A stretch of 32,126 bases of DNA, taken from positions 1 to 32,126 of the IMG/VR virus record IMGVR_UViG_3300023179_006775; one strand, 5' to 3'. This DNA comes from a virus. This document shows positions 14,852-23,959 of the stretch, one piece after another. A model generated the notes under the pieces. It saw nothing but the letters and a program-made list of their open reading frames with translations. It did no database searches and was not told where the DNA came from. Each line of letters begins with the position of its first letter. Position 1 is the first letter of the stretch. A program made the translations under genes and the position numbers.

Positions 14852-15393
14852 CTATCTCTCTTTTGTAGTATAGGTGTATCTGTAGGCCATTCAATGTTAA
14901 ACAGAGGGTCGTTCCATTTTATTACACCTTGTTTATTTTCATTGACATAGTCGCCTGTGTAGAATAGGTTATAATGAAATATACAATCTGTAAGTGCAAA
15001 ATGTCCATTGGCAAATCCCGGGGGCACTAACACCTGATCTCTTGTGCGTTCACTTATTATATATGATTCCCATTTTCCAAATGTTGGGCTTTCTTCTCTT
15101 ACGTCCAGGACAACTAAGTATATTTCACCTACTAAGGCTTGAACTAGCTTTGAAGTTTTATCATCATAGTGTAGTCCTCTAAGCACACCTCGAAAACTTT
15201 TTGAAAATCTTCCATGTACATGACAGTGTGGTTCTAAAAAATTCATTACAGGATGACTCTGACTGTGAAATGTAGTAAAGATTTCTCCTCGATATTCTCT
15301 ATAGACACTAGGCGAAAAAACAGGGACTTGCTTATTAAATGTTTTAAGATAGTCTACATCAAAACTGTCCCACTTGAAATTTTTATAATTCAT
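14848..15393 (-). CDS. dTDP-4-dehydrorhamnose 3,5-epimerase-like (RmlC family)
   Basis: The 181-residue product, the usual size for RmlC, has the cupin signature LRGLHYDDKTSKLVQALVG with the catalytic His75, VVLDVREESPTFGKWESYI, VPPGFANGHFAL in place of GFAHGF, and HYNLFYTGDYV...VIKWNDPLFNIEWP with Tyr141 and Asp162 in the expected places. RmlC epimerises C3 and C5 of a 4-keto-6-deoxy dTDP-sugar. No RmlA, RmlB or RmlD is recognised in the window, so the 4-keto substrate would come from the host, from genes outside the window or from one of the SDRs. Its product could feed the SDRs and the thiamine enzyme encoded beside it. Confidence 0.85.
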   Translation of the reverse strand: MNYKNFKWDSFDVDYLKTFNKQVPVFSPSVYREYRGEIFTTFHSQSHPVMNFLEPHCHVHGRFSKSFRGVLRGLHYDDKTSKLVQALVGEIYLVVLDVREESPTFGKWESYIISERTRDQVLVPPGFANGHFALTDCIFHYNLFYTGDYVNENKQGVIKWNDPLFNIEWPTDTPILQKRDR

Positions 15394-15394
15394 A

Positions 15395-16810
15395 TTAATT
15401 TTTTACCTTACGATGTAAATGATTTATAAATTCTATAGACAACGGCTCAGATTTGTATTTTCCCAATAAGTGATTCCTGTTAAAGCTAAGAATTTCTTCC
15501 ATCTGCCAATACCAGTTGTGTAAATCTTGTTTTGACAGTCTACATAATTTTTCTACTTCACGGAATATCATATTCATTCTGTTGGCATATTCGCCCTCTA
15601 AATCGTAACTTTCATCTATAAATGGTGAGAACGTTTTAAATCCTAATTTTCTAAGTTCTTCTAATGCTCCAGGGAAAGCAATAAACAAGAAAGGCTGTAG
15701 GTTTGCCATAGGTTTGAAAACTTTTTCAGTAATTGATTTATAAGGTAAGTGAACATAGGTTTCAGATGCAATATAAAAATAAGAGTTGAGATAAGGTTTG
15801 GGAGACCCATTAGCATCCCAACCTACTTCACTTTCAAAAGTTTTACCTTGCTCGTCTTTAAGGTTATGTGGAATTTGGTTTCTTAATCTGTTCACATTGT
15901 CCATGTTTAGTGAAAAAACCTGCGATGCTTCGTGTATTCCTGCATCGAAAGGCGTACGATCTAAAATAGACCAATCTCCTAAATCTAATAAATTCTCAGA
16001 TGCCATTTTGAAAAGCAAAGCTAGTCTGTGAGGTCTTCCCCTGTGAATGGGGAATAAGAAATGATTTTCTCTCAAATGATTTTTTGAATTAACGAAATCA
16101 TTAGTTGTTATTCTTGCCTGCGGATTAGCATCAAAAAAGTGTGAAATGTTAGTCATTAAAAAGGGTAGATTTCTAACTTCTAGTCTTCGTTGATGTTCGG
16201 GAAACCAGGATTCGTATACTTCTTGAGCATTAAAACTGTTAATAGATAAAACAATAGATTCTTTAGGAATCCCGCTTAACTCTATAGCCCTATGAAGCTC
16301 GTGATATTCAGTGGTTGAAATAAAATTTTCATTGGCCCAATCTAAGAACACACATGCCTTACCACTTCTTAGATCATTAAGCACTTCCTGAGATATATGT
16401 TTCCAAAAGAATTCTCCGTTCTGCTTTAATCCAATATTATCAAAACCTGTGAAACGAGCAAAATGTAAAGTCACTTTGATAGGATAAATGTATTTTCCGT
16501 ACATTTGTTTACCCATGAATACAGAATTTTCCTCAAGACGGACCATGTGTCTAAAACAGGATTGTTTAAGATATGTATAGTTTTGACTTAAACTATTAGG
16601 CATCAAACCAAGATGCTGTCCAAACATTCTAAAAAATGGATTGTTATCGTTATAGTCTTCGCACCGACTTTCAAAGAATGTTTCACACTTAAGATTGTTT
16701 GAATATTGTGTATTAATGTAATTAATAATTCCTTGTTCTACTGGTGTAGCATTTGGTAGTATGAAATTAGGAAAAACATAATCGTAGAAAAAAGGCAATC
16801 GTGCTGGCAT
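15395..16810 (-). CDS. Putative glycosyltransferase, phage hypothetical family (copy 1)
   Basis: The 471-residue product shares its middle and C-terminal half with the gene at 12844-14220: HRGRPHRLALLFKMASENLL, YIASETYVHLPYKSITEKVF, KPMANLQPFLFIAFPGAL, LGFKTFSPFIDESYDLEGEY and an LHNWYWQMEEILSFNRNHLL tail. The N-terminal 200 residues (MPARLPFFYDYVFPNFILPN...) differ and may set acceptor choice. No signal peptide or membrane segment is visible. The SITEKVFKP block is loosely like the donor-binding part of GT10/exostosin-like enzymes, so a GT-B glycosyltransferase is my best guess. The start has AAGGAA six bases upstream, overlapping the previous stop. Confidence 0.55.
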   Translation of the reverse strand: MPARLPFFYDYVFPNFILPNATPVEQGIINYINTQYSNNLKCETFFESRCEDYNDNNPFFRMFGQHLGLMPNSLSQNYTYLKQSCFRHMVRLEENSVFMGKQMYGKYIYPIKVTLHFARFTGFDNIGLKQNGEFFWKHISQEVLNDLRSGKACVFLDWANENFISTTEYHELHRAIELSGIPKESIVLSINSFNAQEVYESWFPEHQRRLEVRNLPFLMTNISHFFDANPQARITTNDFVNSKNHLRENHFLFPIHRGRPHRLALLFKMASENLLDLGDWSILDRTPFDAGIHEASQVFSLNMDNVNRLRNQIPHNLKDEQGKTFESEVGWDANGSPKPYLNSYFYIASETYVHLPYKSITEKVFKPMANLQPFLFIAFPGALEELRKLGFKTFSPFIDESYDLEGEYANRMNMIFREVEKLCRLSKQDLHNWYWQMEEILSFNRNHLLGKYKSEPLSIEFINHLHRKVKN

Positions 16811-16819
16811 GTTTATTCC

Positions 16820-17563
16820 TTATCTTGATACATAAAAATTATATAATTCTTCTGCATAAAGTCTATGAGGTTCCTCTCCGTGATGATACCAGACAGCCTT
16901 TTCATTAACATAACCCGAGTTTTTATATTTTGTATAAAAGGCCTCTTCATTTTTATTAAAATTTAGGTAATTTTTTTTATCTATCACATCTAAATAAAAT
17001 TTAAGATGTTCATCATTGCCAAAAAGATGAGTAGAGTTACACATGATGTAATCTATGTTTAATGATTTAAAAAAGTATTGAATCTGGAGTATGTTATTTG
17101 CACTTTGGATTTCAAAATATAGAGGACAATCTGCCATAAACTCATGGCAAGTTTTAAGAATGCCTTTTTCCCAATCATTTAGACCCTTCCACGCAATATT
17201 AACTTTAAGATAATTCCTTGCTGTAATTGAATAAAAGTCAGCAGCAGGATTTCTAAATTCATCATATTGAATATTTTCAACCGGAACAGGAAAATCAATT
17301 CTTGTCGGTTCAGTCCACGATACCAAAACCTTTACTTCCATAGTTTCATGGTCATAATTTTTTGAAAACCATTCTAAAATAGTTCTTGCAATGCATTGAT
17401 TATTGGAAGCGCCAATAGCCGCATTTAAAGGGGTGTATCCTATTTTTTCAGCAAAAAGATTCCCAAACGATTTTGATCTATTATAGGTGCTGTCTTGTGT
17501 TCCATCTATTTCGCTACCAGCAGCATGACTGCATCCTGAAATTAATAAAATTCTATTTTTCAT
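16820..17563 (-). CDS. SGNH/GDSL-hydrolase-like protein (paralog F)
   Basis: The 247-residue product starts MKNRILLISGCSHAAGSEID with Ser12 as nucleophile candidate, then NAAIGASNNQCIARTI as Gly/Asn block, VLVSWTEPTRIDFPVP, and a terminal HHGEEPHRLYAEELYNFY His block. The SWTEPTRIDF stretch pairs it with paralog E rather than with A-C. The acidic partner before the terminal His is not the standard DxxH, so catalytic competence is uncertain. It overlaps the cobalamin-type radical SAM gene by eleven bases and is followed by the first of the two putative glycosyltransferases. Confidence 0.58.
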   Translation of the reverse strand: MKNRILLISGCSHAAGSEIDGTQDSTYNRSKSFGNLFAEKIGYTPLNAAIGASNNQCIARTILEWFSKNYDHETMEVKVLVSWTEPTRIDFPVPVENIQYDEFRNPAADFYSITARNYLKVNIAWKGLNDWEKGILKTCHEFMADCPLYFEIQSANNILQIQYFFKSLNIDYIMCNSTHLFGNDEHLKFYLDVIDKKNYLNFNKNEEAFYTKYKNSGYVNEKAVWYHHGEEPHRLYAEELYNFYVSR

Positions 17564-19775
17564 TTCTCTTAATAGTAGAAATAGGAATAGTAGCTATTTC
17601 TGGAATATCGGCTTGAATTACACTATGATTCGGAACATCTATAGTGTAAGAATCTGTATCGCACCAGTCACCTGAGTCAGTGTAGTGATACTCAAAACTG
17701 AAATCAGTGTTAGAATTTAAATCTATTTCCTCATTTAAAAGTTTAGCAAAATCGTCTCCTGAGCGACCATCTTCTAGACTCCAACCGGGTTTGGCTAATT
17801 TTCTGGCTCGTCTAGCTGTATTACTCTGTAATCTACTAAAGTCAATGGCTAAGAAAGGACCCATTCTTGCTTGCTCCCCATGCTTGTACTTATCGTCCGG
17901 GTTAGGCAGCTGAACAAATTTAATTTTAAAATTTGCTTCCCACTTACCTGCCTTATTGATACTAAAATAAAATTCAGCAGTTAATCCATGAGGACCATAT
18001 GTTGATCCAAACTCTCTTTCATCAATTTCTGGATTAAAAAGAATTGTAGCATCATACCCACCTCGACACTTCCACAGCATCCGAAAGAAAACCCACATTT
18101 CATTAACCAGTGTATTAGCATAAGGATTGATATCTATGTTAATGATATTGTAATCAAATTTTTCGTATTCTATTTCTCTAATATCATTTTTATCATGTAG
18201 ATTAATTCTATAATGTTCTTTTGCAAGATTATATCTAATAGGATAACTAAACGCATGATTTGCAGTTTCTTGCATTAGATCAAGGAAGATATGAAAGGAT
18301 TTAACACGCATCATTACATGGGTACCTCCCATATCTAAATCTTTGGTAATCCAGTGAGTAAGATATTTTTGAAAACTTAAGTTAAAACGATGTGGGTTCT
18401 GCCCTGTTAAAGTCTCAGGGCCTTGAGCGAAACCTACACCCGCACCTATGTTATTAATATTGTTGTTTCTCATTCTCCAAAGGAATGAAATAGTATCAGC
18501 AAAATCTTGAAATTTTTCTGTAGGGAATCCAATGATCCAATTTGTAGCAGCCCAAATACCTACCTTCTTACAGTCAATAAAGTTCTGCTCCATCTCTTTA
18601 ATCGTAACACCTTTGTGCATGTTATCTAAAACTTGTTGACTACCAGACTCTACACCGAAGTTAAACATGATACACCCGCCATCGGCTAAATCTTGAAGGT
18701 AGGCTAAATCCATACGGCCGTCGCAGCGAGCGTATCCTGTCCATCGTACCTTAAGGCCTTTGGCTTTGAGCGCTAGAGCAAATGCTCTTAATTCTTTCAG
18801 ATTACCGTTAACCAGGCTATCGATAAACCATATTATGTCTGTGCCTTTGTTATAGTAGAGCCATTCTACCTCTGTGACTAGGTCTACGGCCTGTCGTTGA
18901 CGATATTTCCAAAAATGCGTTTCTTCGCAGAAACTACATTTTGCGGTACAACCTCTGCTGATTTCACTGTTAACGCCATTGGGTAAATCGTAAAGACTGA
19001 AGTCAATGCTTTCGTAATCAGGCATAGGAAGACCGTTTAAATTTAATCGTTGGTCTTCCGGCTGTTTAAGAATACGGGGATACTCCATTTGGGTTTTTTC
19101 TTCTATTTCATCAAGCATGACTAGAAGGTTATATTCTCCTTCACCGACTACGATATAATCATATTCAGGAATAGCTTCAAACCAACTTTTGTGTGCATTA
19201 GGACCTCCAACAGCAATTTTTATATGTGGAGCCAACTGTTTAATTTTCCTAGCCATCCATTTTGTCGGCTCTTCACTGATATAGTAGATACTGAAACCCA
19301 CTACATCCGGATTCAAGCCCAGAATTTTATCTACATGTTCAGATAATAAAGGTTCCAGCAAGGGGTGGACATCTCTATGATAGGTTTCTCCCAGCCAGCG
19401 CCAACTTGCGCTAGGATCCCATAGTCTGAAAGGTATCTTTCCTTTAGGCTTCCAATCATCTCTATACTGTTTATAGGCAAGAACATTCAAATCAAAAATA
19501 TAAGTTTCGTAACCCGCGCTTTTTGCCACACCACTAAGCCTAGCCAAACTAAAAGGAGGCATATAAGGACTCCATTCAGGACATAAAACTAGCACTAGTT
19601 TAGTATTTCTAGTTTTATAATCGATATAAATTGGAGTGAGATTTTTTTGTTCTGTAGGTTTAGCATAAGGTGCAATAGCTGCCATCATAGATAAATGCCT
19701 ATCGTTGGCTACATCACTATCTGGCTTATCCTTAGGCTTCGCGTCCGAGGCAAGGTGTCTTAGTGTAAAATCCAT
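17553..19775 (-). CDS. Cobalamin-binding-type radical SAM enzyme
   Basis: The 740-residue product begins with a polar stretch (1-55), then a Rossmann B12-binding-type domain at about 58-230: LVLVLCPEWSPYMPPFSLARL, DVVGFSIYYISEEP, IKIAVGGPNAHK and YDYIVVGEGEYNLL. The radical SAM core follows with ISRGCTAKCSFCEETHFW; Cys276, Cys280 and Cys283 would bind the 4Fe-4S cluster, and NFGVESGSQQVLDNM and NWIIGFPTE are typical later strands. There is no DxHxxG motif, as in most B12-radical SAM proteins that bind cobalamin base-off. Members methylate unreactive carbons or rearrange rings. About 240 C-terminal residues match nothing I recognise. It lies within the radical SAM series, four bases after the 323-residue gene. 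Confidence 0.85.
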   Translation of the reverse strand: MDFTLRHLASDAKPKDKPDSDVANDRHLSMMAAIAPYAKPTEQKNLTPIYIDYKTRNTKLVLVLCPEWSPYMPPFSLARLSGVAKSAGYETYIFDLNVLAYKQYRDDWKPKGKIPFRLWDPSASWRWLGETYHRDVHPLLEPLLSEHVDKILGLNPDVVGFSIYYISEEPTKWMARKIKQLAPHIKIAVGGPNAHKSWFEAIPEYDYIVVGEGEYNLLVMLDEIEEKTQMEYPRILKQPEDQRLNLNGLPMPDYESIDFSLYDLPNGVNSEISRGCTAKCSFCEETHFWKYRQRQAVDLVTEVEWLYYNKGTDIIWFIDSLVNGNLKELRAFALALKAKGLKVRWTGYARCDGRMDLAYLQDLADGGCIMFNFGVESGSQQVLDNMHKGVTIKEMEQNFIDCKKVGIWAATNWIIGFPTEKFQDFADTISFLWRMRNNNINNIGAGVGFAQGPETLTGQNPHRFNLSFQKYLTHWITKDLDMGGTHVMMRVKSFHIFLDLMQETANHAFSYPIRYNLAKEHYRINLHDKNDIREIEYEKFDYNIINIDINPYANTLVNEMWVFFRMLWKCRGGYDATILFNPEIDEREFGSTYGPHGLTAEFYFSINKAGKWEANFKIKFVQLPNPDDKYKHGEQARMGPFLAIDFSRLQSNTARRARKLAKPGWSLEDGRSGDDFAKLLNEEIDLNSNTDFSFEYHYTDSGDWCDTDSYTIDVPNHSVIQADIPEIATIPISTIKRNEK

Positions 19776-19778
19776 AGA

Positions 19779-20750
19779 TTATGTTTCGTAAGAAGATCTT
19801 TTAGGAATAATAATATCTGTACCACAATGGCAATGTTCTTTTTTGCAGATAATTGATTTAGGTCCTATTCCATCTATTTCATCTAAAATATTTCCCACAA
19901 ACCCTCCTTGACCGCAACTTGCTAAACTAATCGCCCCTGCCGGATTTATGAAAATTGCGTCACCAACATCGCATTGCCAATATTTAAAAAAGTTTTGTCG
20001 TTCTACAATAATTTCATTACTGTTACAGTTTGCTTTAGTTTGATCGCTATACCTGCTGTAACTAACACAATTATTGGCTTTAGAAGGCTTAGGTACTGTA
20101 AAATTCATATCAACGGTATTATTTTCTAAGAACTTACCCATATTAGGATCTATATATTCCCAGGGTTTGGCATTTGAAGTCATTTCATTGAATAAAGGCG
20201 TCCATTCAATAAAATAGTTAGGCATTTTTTCTTTTAGTTTATTTCCAAAATTAACTACCTCCCAAAATCTTTCTTCATGCATCAACATTTTACATGCAAG
20301 GTAGTTAACTTTATCACAGAGGAATAATGCGTTATTTTCATAAACTTTTTTATTGGCAAATTCTATATGAAAGCTGGCTACTACATCATCAAACAAATGA
20401 TAATTCTCTTCCCACCATTTTAACGGTCGACTAAGATTTGTATTGACCGCTATGGTACAATCAGGGAGTTCTTCTTTCAAATATTTACAGATAGGAATAA
20501 GGTTTTTCCATACTGTAGGCTCTCCTCCGCTAAAGAAAAATTTAAAATGTCTATAGCCTGCGTCCTTGTATTTGGAAATAAACAAATCTAGATTTTGTAA
20601 GTAGGTTCCAAGATTGCCATCATTCTTTTCTGTTCCGCTCCAGTTTCCTGGATTACAATAACTACACTTAAAATTACAGTAATTGTTTACCTGCCACGTT
20701 ACCGCCAGATATTTTTCTTTGGCAAATATTTCTATTAGTTTTTTGCCCAT
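19779..20750 (-). CDS. Radical SAM enzyme with C-terminal cysteine-rich region
   Basis: The 323-residue product has an immediate radical SAM core: WQVNNYCNFKCSYCNPGNW with Cys25, Cys29 and Cys32, then FFFSGGEPTVWKN (SAM amino group motif), and TIAVNTNLSR. The C-terminal part has Cys260, Cys279, Cys302, Cys307 and Cys309 (QCDVGDAIFINPAGAISLASC and CKKEHCHCG), which looks like an auxiliary cluster domain of the SPASM/twitch type. Unlike the next three it has no N-terminal twitch domain. Such enzymes often modify peptides or carbohydrates. Its start lies 16 bases inside the previous radical SAM gene. Confidence 0.85.
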   Translation of the reverse strand: MGKKLIEIFAKEKYLAVTWQVNNYCNFKCSYCNPGNWSGTEKNDGNLGTYLQNLDLFISKYKDAGYRHFKFFFSGGEPTVWKNLIPICKYLKEELPDCTIAVNTNLSRPLKWWEENYHLFDDVVASFHIEFANKKVYENNALFLCDKVNYLACKMLMHEERFWEVVNFGNKLKEKMPNYFIEWTPLFNEMTSNAKPWEYIDPNMGKFLENNTVDMNFTVPKPSKANNCVSYSRYSDQTKANCNSNEIIVERQNFFKYWQCDVGDAIFINPAGAISLASCGQGGFVGNILDEIDGIGPKSIICKKEHCHCGTDIIIPKRSSYET

Positions 20751-22021
20751 TCATAGACCTCTTTTAATTCTGGTATTATTTCTAAAATGTTTTCTTTCCG
20801 TGTTGCATCAACTTCGTCGTTATATTTTATAAACTCAAGTAACCCTTCCTTATTAGGCGAGCCACTTTGAATTGTATATATTACCATCTTGAACGCATTT
20901 TTCAAATCCTTATTAAATTCATACTTATCTAGAGATTTAACCCAACGTTGACATACTTTATCCTTAACATGCTGTGGTAAAATTTGAACATTTGCATACC
21001 AAGGATAGGTTAACAGGTTAAACCTCGCATTAGAATACCATCGAGGATTTTTAAAATCTAAAAGACCTTCTGTAACTAAATTATCAAAAAAATCTGGAAA
21101 TAAAAAAACATTCCATATACTTATGGTAGGTGTGATTTGAAAATCTGCATGTGGTACCTCTTCTCGTAGTTTTTTAATATTTTCTACTATTTTATTCCAT
21201 TTAGTACCTTTTCTGAGTAATTCGGCCTGCCTTCCTTCAGCATCAAGGCTAGCCCAAATCTTAATGTTAGGAAACTTTTTCCATAGTTTAATAAGATCCC
21301 TATTTTTGTACTTCAAAACACTAAAATTGGTTGTATATGTAAGCTCTACCTGTTCGGTTAGATCGTTTTCAATCCAATAATCTAAACATTCATAATGTTC
21401 AGGAGTAATGATAACCTCACCACCTGCAAAGTACACTTCAGTAACATCTTTCAAATAAGGTTTTAGTTTTGTCATAAAAACTTGATCTTCATTACTATTA
21501 ACAACAATAGTTTTCATTCCAAAAAACTTTTCTAACTGTTCATATCCCCATTTTTCTTTTACATATTCTTCAGCCCATTGGCTAGAACATCCTGGGCCAC
21601 AGCTTCGACATTTCATATTACAAAGATTACTAAATCTAATATCCATGTACTTCATTTGAAAATCGTCGATACTTCCGTCATCGTTTGTCTTTGAAATTAA
21701 ATCCAGATATTCAAATCCTCTCCGTTTGTTATGACTTTGACGCATAGTCCATGTGCCTAGCAATTCTAAATCGTAGCATCTTTTACATTCGGCACTGGGC
21801 TTATCGTCAAGCATGTCTCTGCGTAGGCGCTTAAAGTCGTCACTATTCATCATTTCAATGATAGACTCGTCTTTCTTAAGATGGCCAACTGGCTTATCAC
21901 TATCAGCTATACAGCAAGGCATAACTTTGCCGCTAGGCCAAGAATGGAAATGAACCCACGGTAATACACAAAAATGTTTGCCAGTTTTAAGCAATTCTTT
22001 AATTTTATCTTTTTCAATCAT
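20735..22021 (-). CDS. Radical SAM enzyme with N-terminal twitch domain (copy A)
   Basis: The 428-residue product has an N-terminal cysteine domain at about 15-95: HFCVLPWVHFHSWPSG, VMPCCIADSDKP and CKRCYDLELLG (Cys18, Cys36/37, Cys79, Cys82), where an auxiliary Fe-S cluster would bind. The radical SAM core follows: MDIRFSNLCNMKCRSCGPGC with Cys134, Cys138, Cys141, and YFAGGEVIITPEHY as GGE motif. It ends ENILEIIPELKEVY, a variant of the N-x-x-F/I-x-x-x-x-P-E tail seen in its paralogs. This architecture is known as N-twitch radical SAM; its reactions are unknown to me. The end overlaps the 323-residue radical SAM gene and the start overlaps copy B by eight bases. Confidence 0.85.
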   Translation of the reverse strand: MIEKDKIKELLKTGKHFCVLPWVHFHSWPSGKVMPCCIADSDKPVGHLKKDESIIEMMNSDDFKRLRRDMLDDKPSAECKRCYDLELLGTWTMRQSHNKRRGFEYLDLISKTNDDGSIDDFQMKYMDIRFSNLCNMKCRSCGPGCSSQWAEEYVKEKWGYEQLEKFFGMKTIVVNSNEDQVFMTKLKPYLKDVTEVYFAGGEVIITPEHYECLDYWIENDLTEQVELTYTTNFSVLKYKNRDLIKLWKKFPNIKIWASLDAEGRQAELLRKGTKWNKIVENIKKLREEVPHADFQITPTISIWNVFLFPDFFDNLVTEGLLDFKNPRWYSNARFNLLTYPWYANVQILPQHVKDKVCQRWVKSLDKYEFNKDLKNAFKMVIYTIQSGSPNKEGLLEFIKYNDEVDATRKENILEIIPELKEVYEWAKN

Positions 22022-23255
22022 GTAATGTCTCTAACGAGGCAATCTCGGGGAAAGTTTTAAAAAAATCTTCGTTCCTTATCCTATCCAAATATCGTGTGTG
22101 TTTGAAAAATTGGTCTTTGGCTTCGGCCCATGTATCTTTAGCACTGGCAAAATTTATAGCGTTAGTGAGCAACTCATTTAATTTTGGATGAGTTTCTCCA
22201 TGAGAACTGATCAATTGCAGGTTTTTTTCTTTTGCTTGTTCTTTTAAAACCTTAGGCAAACTAGTAGCCGAATAGTATAAAGGGTTAACAGCAAGGTAAA
22301 GAGTTGTATGCCAGTCTCCATCTCTAATCAATTGTTTATCCTTCATGTAGGTATAGAACTCACTTAATGTCAGGTAATTAAAAAGACTGAAAACAGTATT
22401 AATTTGAAAACTGACAAAATCAAGATTACGCAAGGTTATCAAGTTACTTTCTACTTCACCCCAATTTGTGCCATGACGTAGCCATTCTGCCCGTTCACCG
22501 TAGTGGTCGATTGAACAACTTAATTCAATGCGCTTGAAGTGTTTCCATAGTTTAAGAATATCATGGTTTTTATATTTCATGTTACTAGCATTAGTATTAT
22601 ATCTTAAAACTTTATCTGTCTTACCTCTGCGTATCATCTCTTCTAACATAATATAATGTTCGTCAGTTATTAATGGTTCGCCACCAGCAAAGTAAGCGAT
22701 TTCGATATGATCAATGTGTTCTAGAACTTCCTCGATTAATGTACCTTTACCGTCATCGGCTTGAAAAAGGATAGGAAACTTTTCTCTACCAGGTAGAAGA
22801 CGTTCTTCTGCAGCCCATTGACTACTAAAATCAGATCCACAAGTCCTACATTTGAAGTTACAGATATTTCTAAAGCGAATATCAAAATATAGCATTTTAA
22901 ATTCAGGTAAAGATCCATCCTTATTAGTGGTATTAACTAACTCGTCAAAGTGCTGACCAAAATTATCAATTGAATACTTTCTAAAACTATGAGGGCCTGC
23001 TTCTTCGTGCTTATAACAAAAATTGCAATAGTCAGTCTTATCACCATTTAACATATTCAAACGAAGCTGTTTCATACTATCGCTATTAAAGGTCTGCTTT
23101 AGAGAACTATTTTTTACATTGGCAAATGTTCCATCGTAGCTGGTTGTACAACATGGATATATATCACCAGTCGGAGTAACATTAAGATGCGTCCAAGGAA
23201 ACATACAAAAAACTTTAGACTCTTTTAATAGATAATCTTTATTAAATTCAGTCAT
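22014..23255 (-). CDS. Radical SAM enzyme with N-terminal twitch domain (copy B)
   Basis: The 413-residue product has the N-terminal cysteine domain KVFCMFPWTHLNVTPTGDIY, PCCTTSYDG and CNFCYKHEEAG (Cys17, Cys35/36, Cys77, Cys80), the core motif FDIRFRNICNFKCRTCGSDF (Cys132, Cys136, Cys139), and YFAGGEPLITDEHY. It closes with RIRNEDFFKTFPEIASLE, a tail signature also present in the 464-residue copy and in the orphan fragment just upstream. The ATG sits inside the last codons of that fragment, the same coupled arrangement as between intact genes here, so the fragment was probably a full gene once. The ribosome binding site is weak. Confidence 0.85.
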   Translation of the reverse strand: MTEFNKDYLLKESKVFCMFPWTHLNVTPTGDIYPCCTTSYDGTFANVKNSSLKQTFNSDSMKQLRLNMLNGDKTDYCNFCYKHEEAGPHSFRKYSIDNFGQHFDELVNTTNKDGSLPEFKMLYFDIRFRNICNFKCRTCGSDFSSQWAAEERLLPGREKFPILFQADDGKGTLIEEVLEHIDHIEIAYFAGGEPLITDEHYIMLEEMIRRGKTDKVLRYNTNASNMKYKNHDILKLWKHFKRIELSCSIDHYGERAEWLRHGTNWGEVESNLITLRNLDFVSFQINTVFSLFNYLTLSEFYTYMKDKQLIRDGDWHTTLYLAVNPLYYSATSLPKVLKEQAKEKNLQLISSHGETHPKLNELLTNAINFASAKDTWAEAKDQFFKHTRYLDRIRNEDFFKTFPEIASLETLHD

Positions 23256-23355
23256 TATTTTCTTCTAATAAATTTGCTAGTTCAGGAAAAACTTTTGAAA
23301 AATTCTCATTTCTAATTTTATCTCCTCTTATAGTCTCTCTTCTAAACTCTGCTTT
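23248..23355 (-). pseudogene. Orphan C-terminus of a twitch-type radical SAM gene
   Basis: Between the oxygenase stop (23360) and the start of copy B the minus strand holds an open stretch of 35 codons that has no start codon and is preceded by an in-frame TAA. It reads KAEFRRETIRGDKIRNENFS and then KVFPELANLLEENND before a TGA that overlaps the ATG of copy B. KIRNENFSKVFPEL matches RIRNEDFFKTFPEI at the end of copy B and RRNTDFIATFPEM at the end of the 464-residue copy. The rest of the gene is gone, and the oxygenase occupies its place, so a deletion or replacement removed it. It is too short to have a function of its own. Confidence 0.72.
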
Positions 23356-23359
23356 TTAC

Positions 23360-23926
23360 TCATTGTAAAAAACCAACTAACATTAGTCTGGGTTCCAGAG
23401 CATGAATGGCAACTTCGGAGACGAAATGAGGAATCTGTCCCTCCTGATGATCGATGATAACAAGATTATTAAATTGAGGAATATAAACATTAGCAGATAA
23501 GCCTTCGTTGACTGTTATTAATAATCCACCCCAATCCCATTTCCAATCTTTTGACAGGTACCAAATAAAACCAAAAGATGATTGGTAATCATCTTTATGT
23601 ATTCTAAAATGCCCTCCAGATGTCATTTTATAACATCGAAGGTCGTGATGTAAAAAAACACAGTTGGTCCGTTGTATTATGACAGGTAAAATATACTCTT
23701 CATAAACCTTTTTAATCAGAGCAGAGTTTTCTAAATATCGACTTCTATGATAATGTGCAGAGAATACTTCTTGAGGATCAGGTGTTGCTTGAAATTTTTC
23801 GTCCTTTTCTAAAGTATATTTTTTCCTTCTTTTTTGAATTACTTCATCGTAATCTGCATCAATAAAGGCCTGCCTTATTTTAAGTGCAATTTCATTAGGT
23901 ACAACATTATTCAATTGTTCAATCAT
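23360..23926 (-). CDS. 2-oxoglutarate/Fe(II)-dependent oxygenase, separate lineage
   Basis: The 188-residue product has the hydroxylase core: CYKMTSGGHFRIHKDDYQSS with His110 and Asp112 as HxD ligands, FGFIWYLSKDWKWDWGGLLI, IIDHQEGQIPHFVSEV with His167 as the distal ligand, and Arg180 in EPRLMLVGFLQ. It does not share the N-terminal region of the three tandem paralogs at 9771-11877 and is about 30 residues shorter, so it came from another line of the family. It sits between the 464-residue radical SAM gene and a remnant of another. An AAAGG element precedes the ATG by about nine bases. The substrate may be a peptide side chain or a sugar. Confidence 0.78.
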   Translation of the reverse strand: MIEQLNNVVPNEIALKIRQAFIDADYDEVIQKRRKKYTLEKDEKFQATPDPQEVFSAHYHRSRYLENSALIKKVYEEYILPVIIQRTNCVFLHHDLRCYKMTSGGHFRIHKDDYQSSFGFIWYLSKDWKWDWGGLLITVNEGLSANVYIPQFNNLVIIDHQEGQIPHFVSEVAIHALEPRLMLVGFLQ

Positions 23927-23959
23927 ATAGAAGCCTTTAAAGTATATATTTAATAAATT

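Noticed and set aside
22736-22918. Minus-strand ORF of 60 codons inside radical SAM copy B
   Set aside because: It overlaps the conserved CNFKCRTC region in another frame and has no separate signal.
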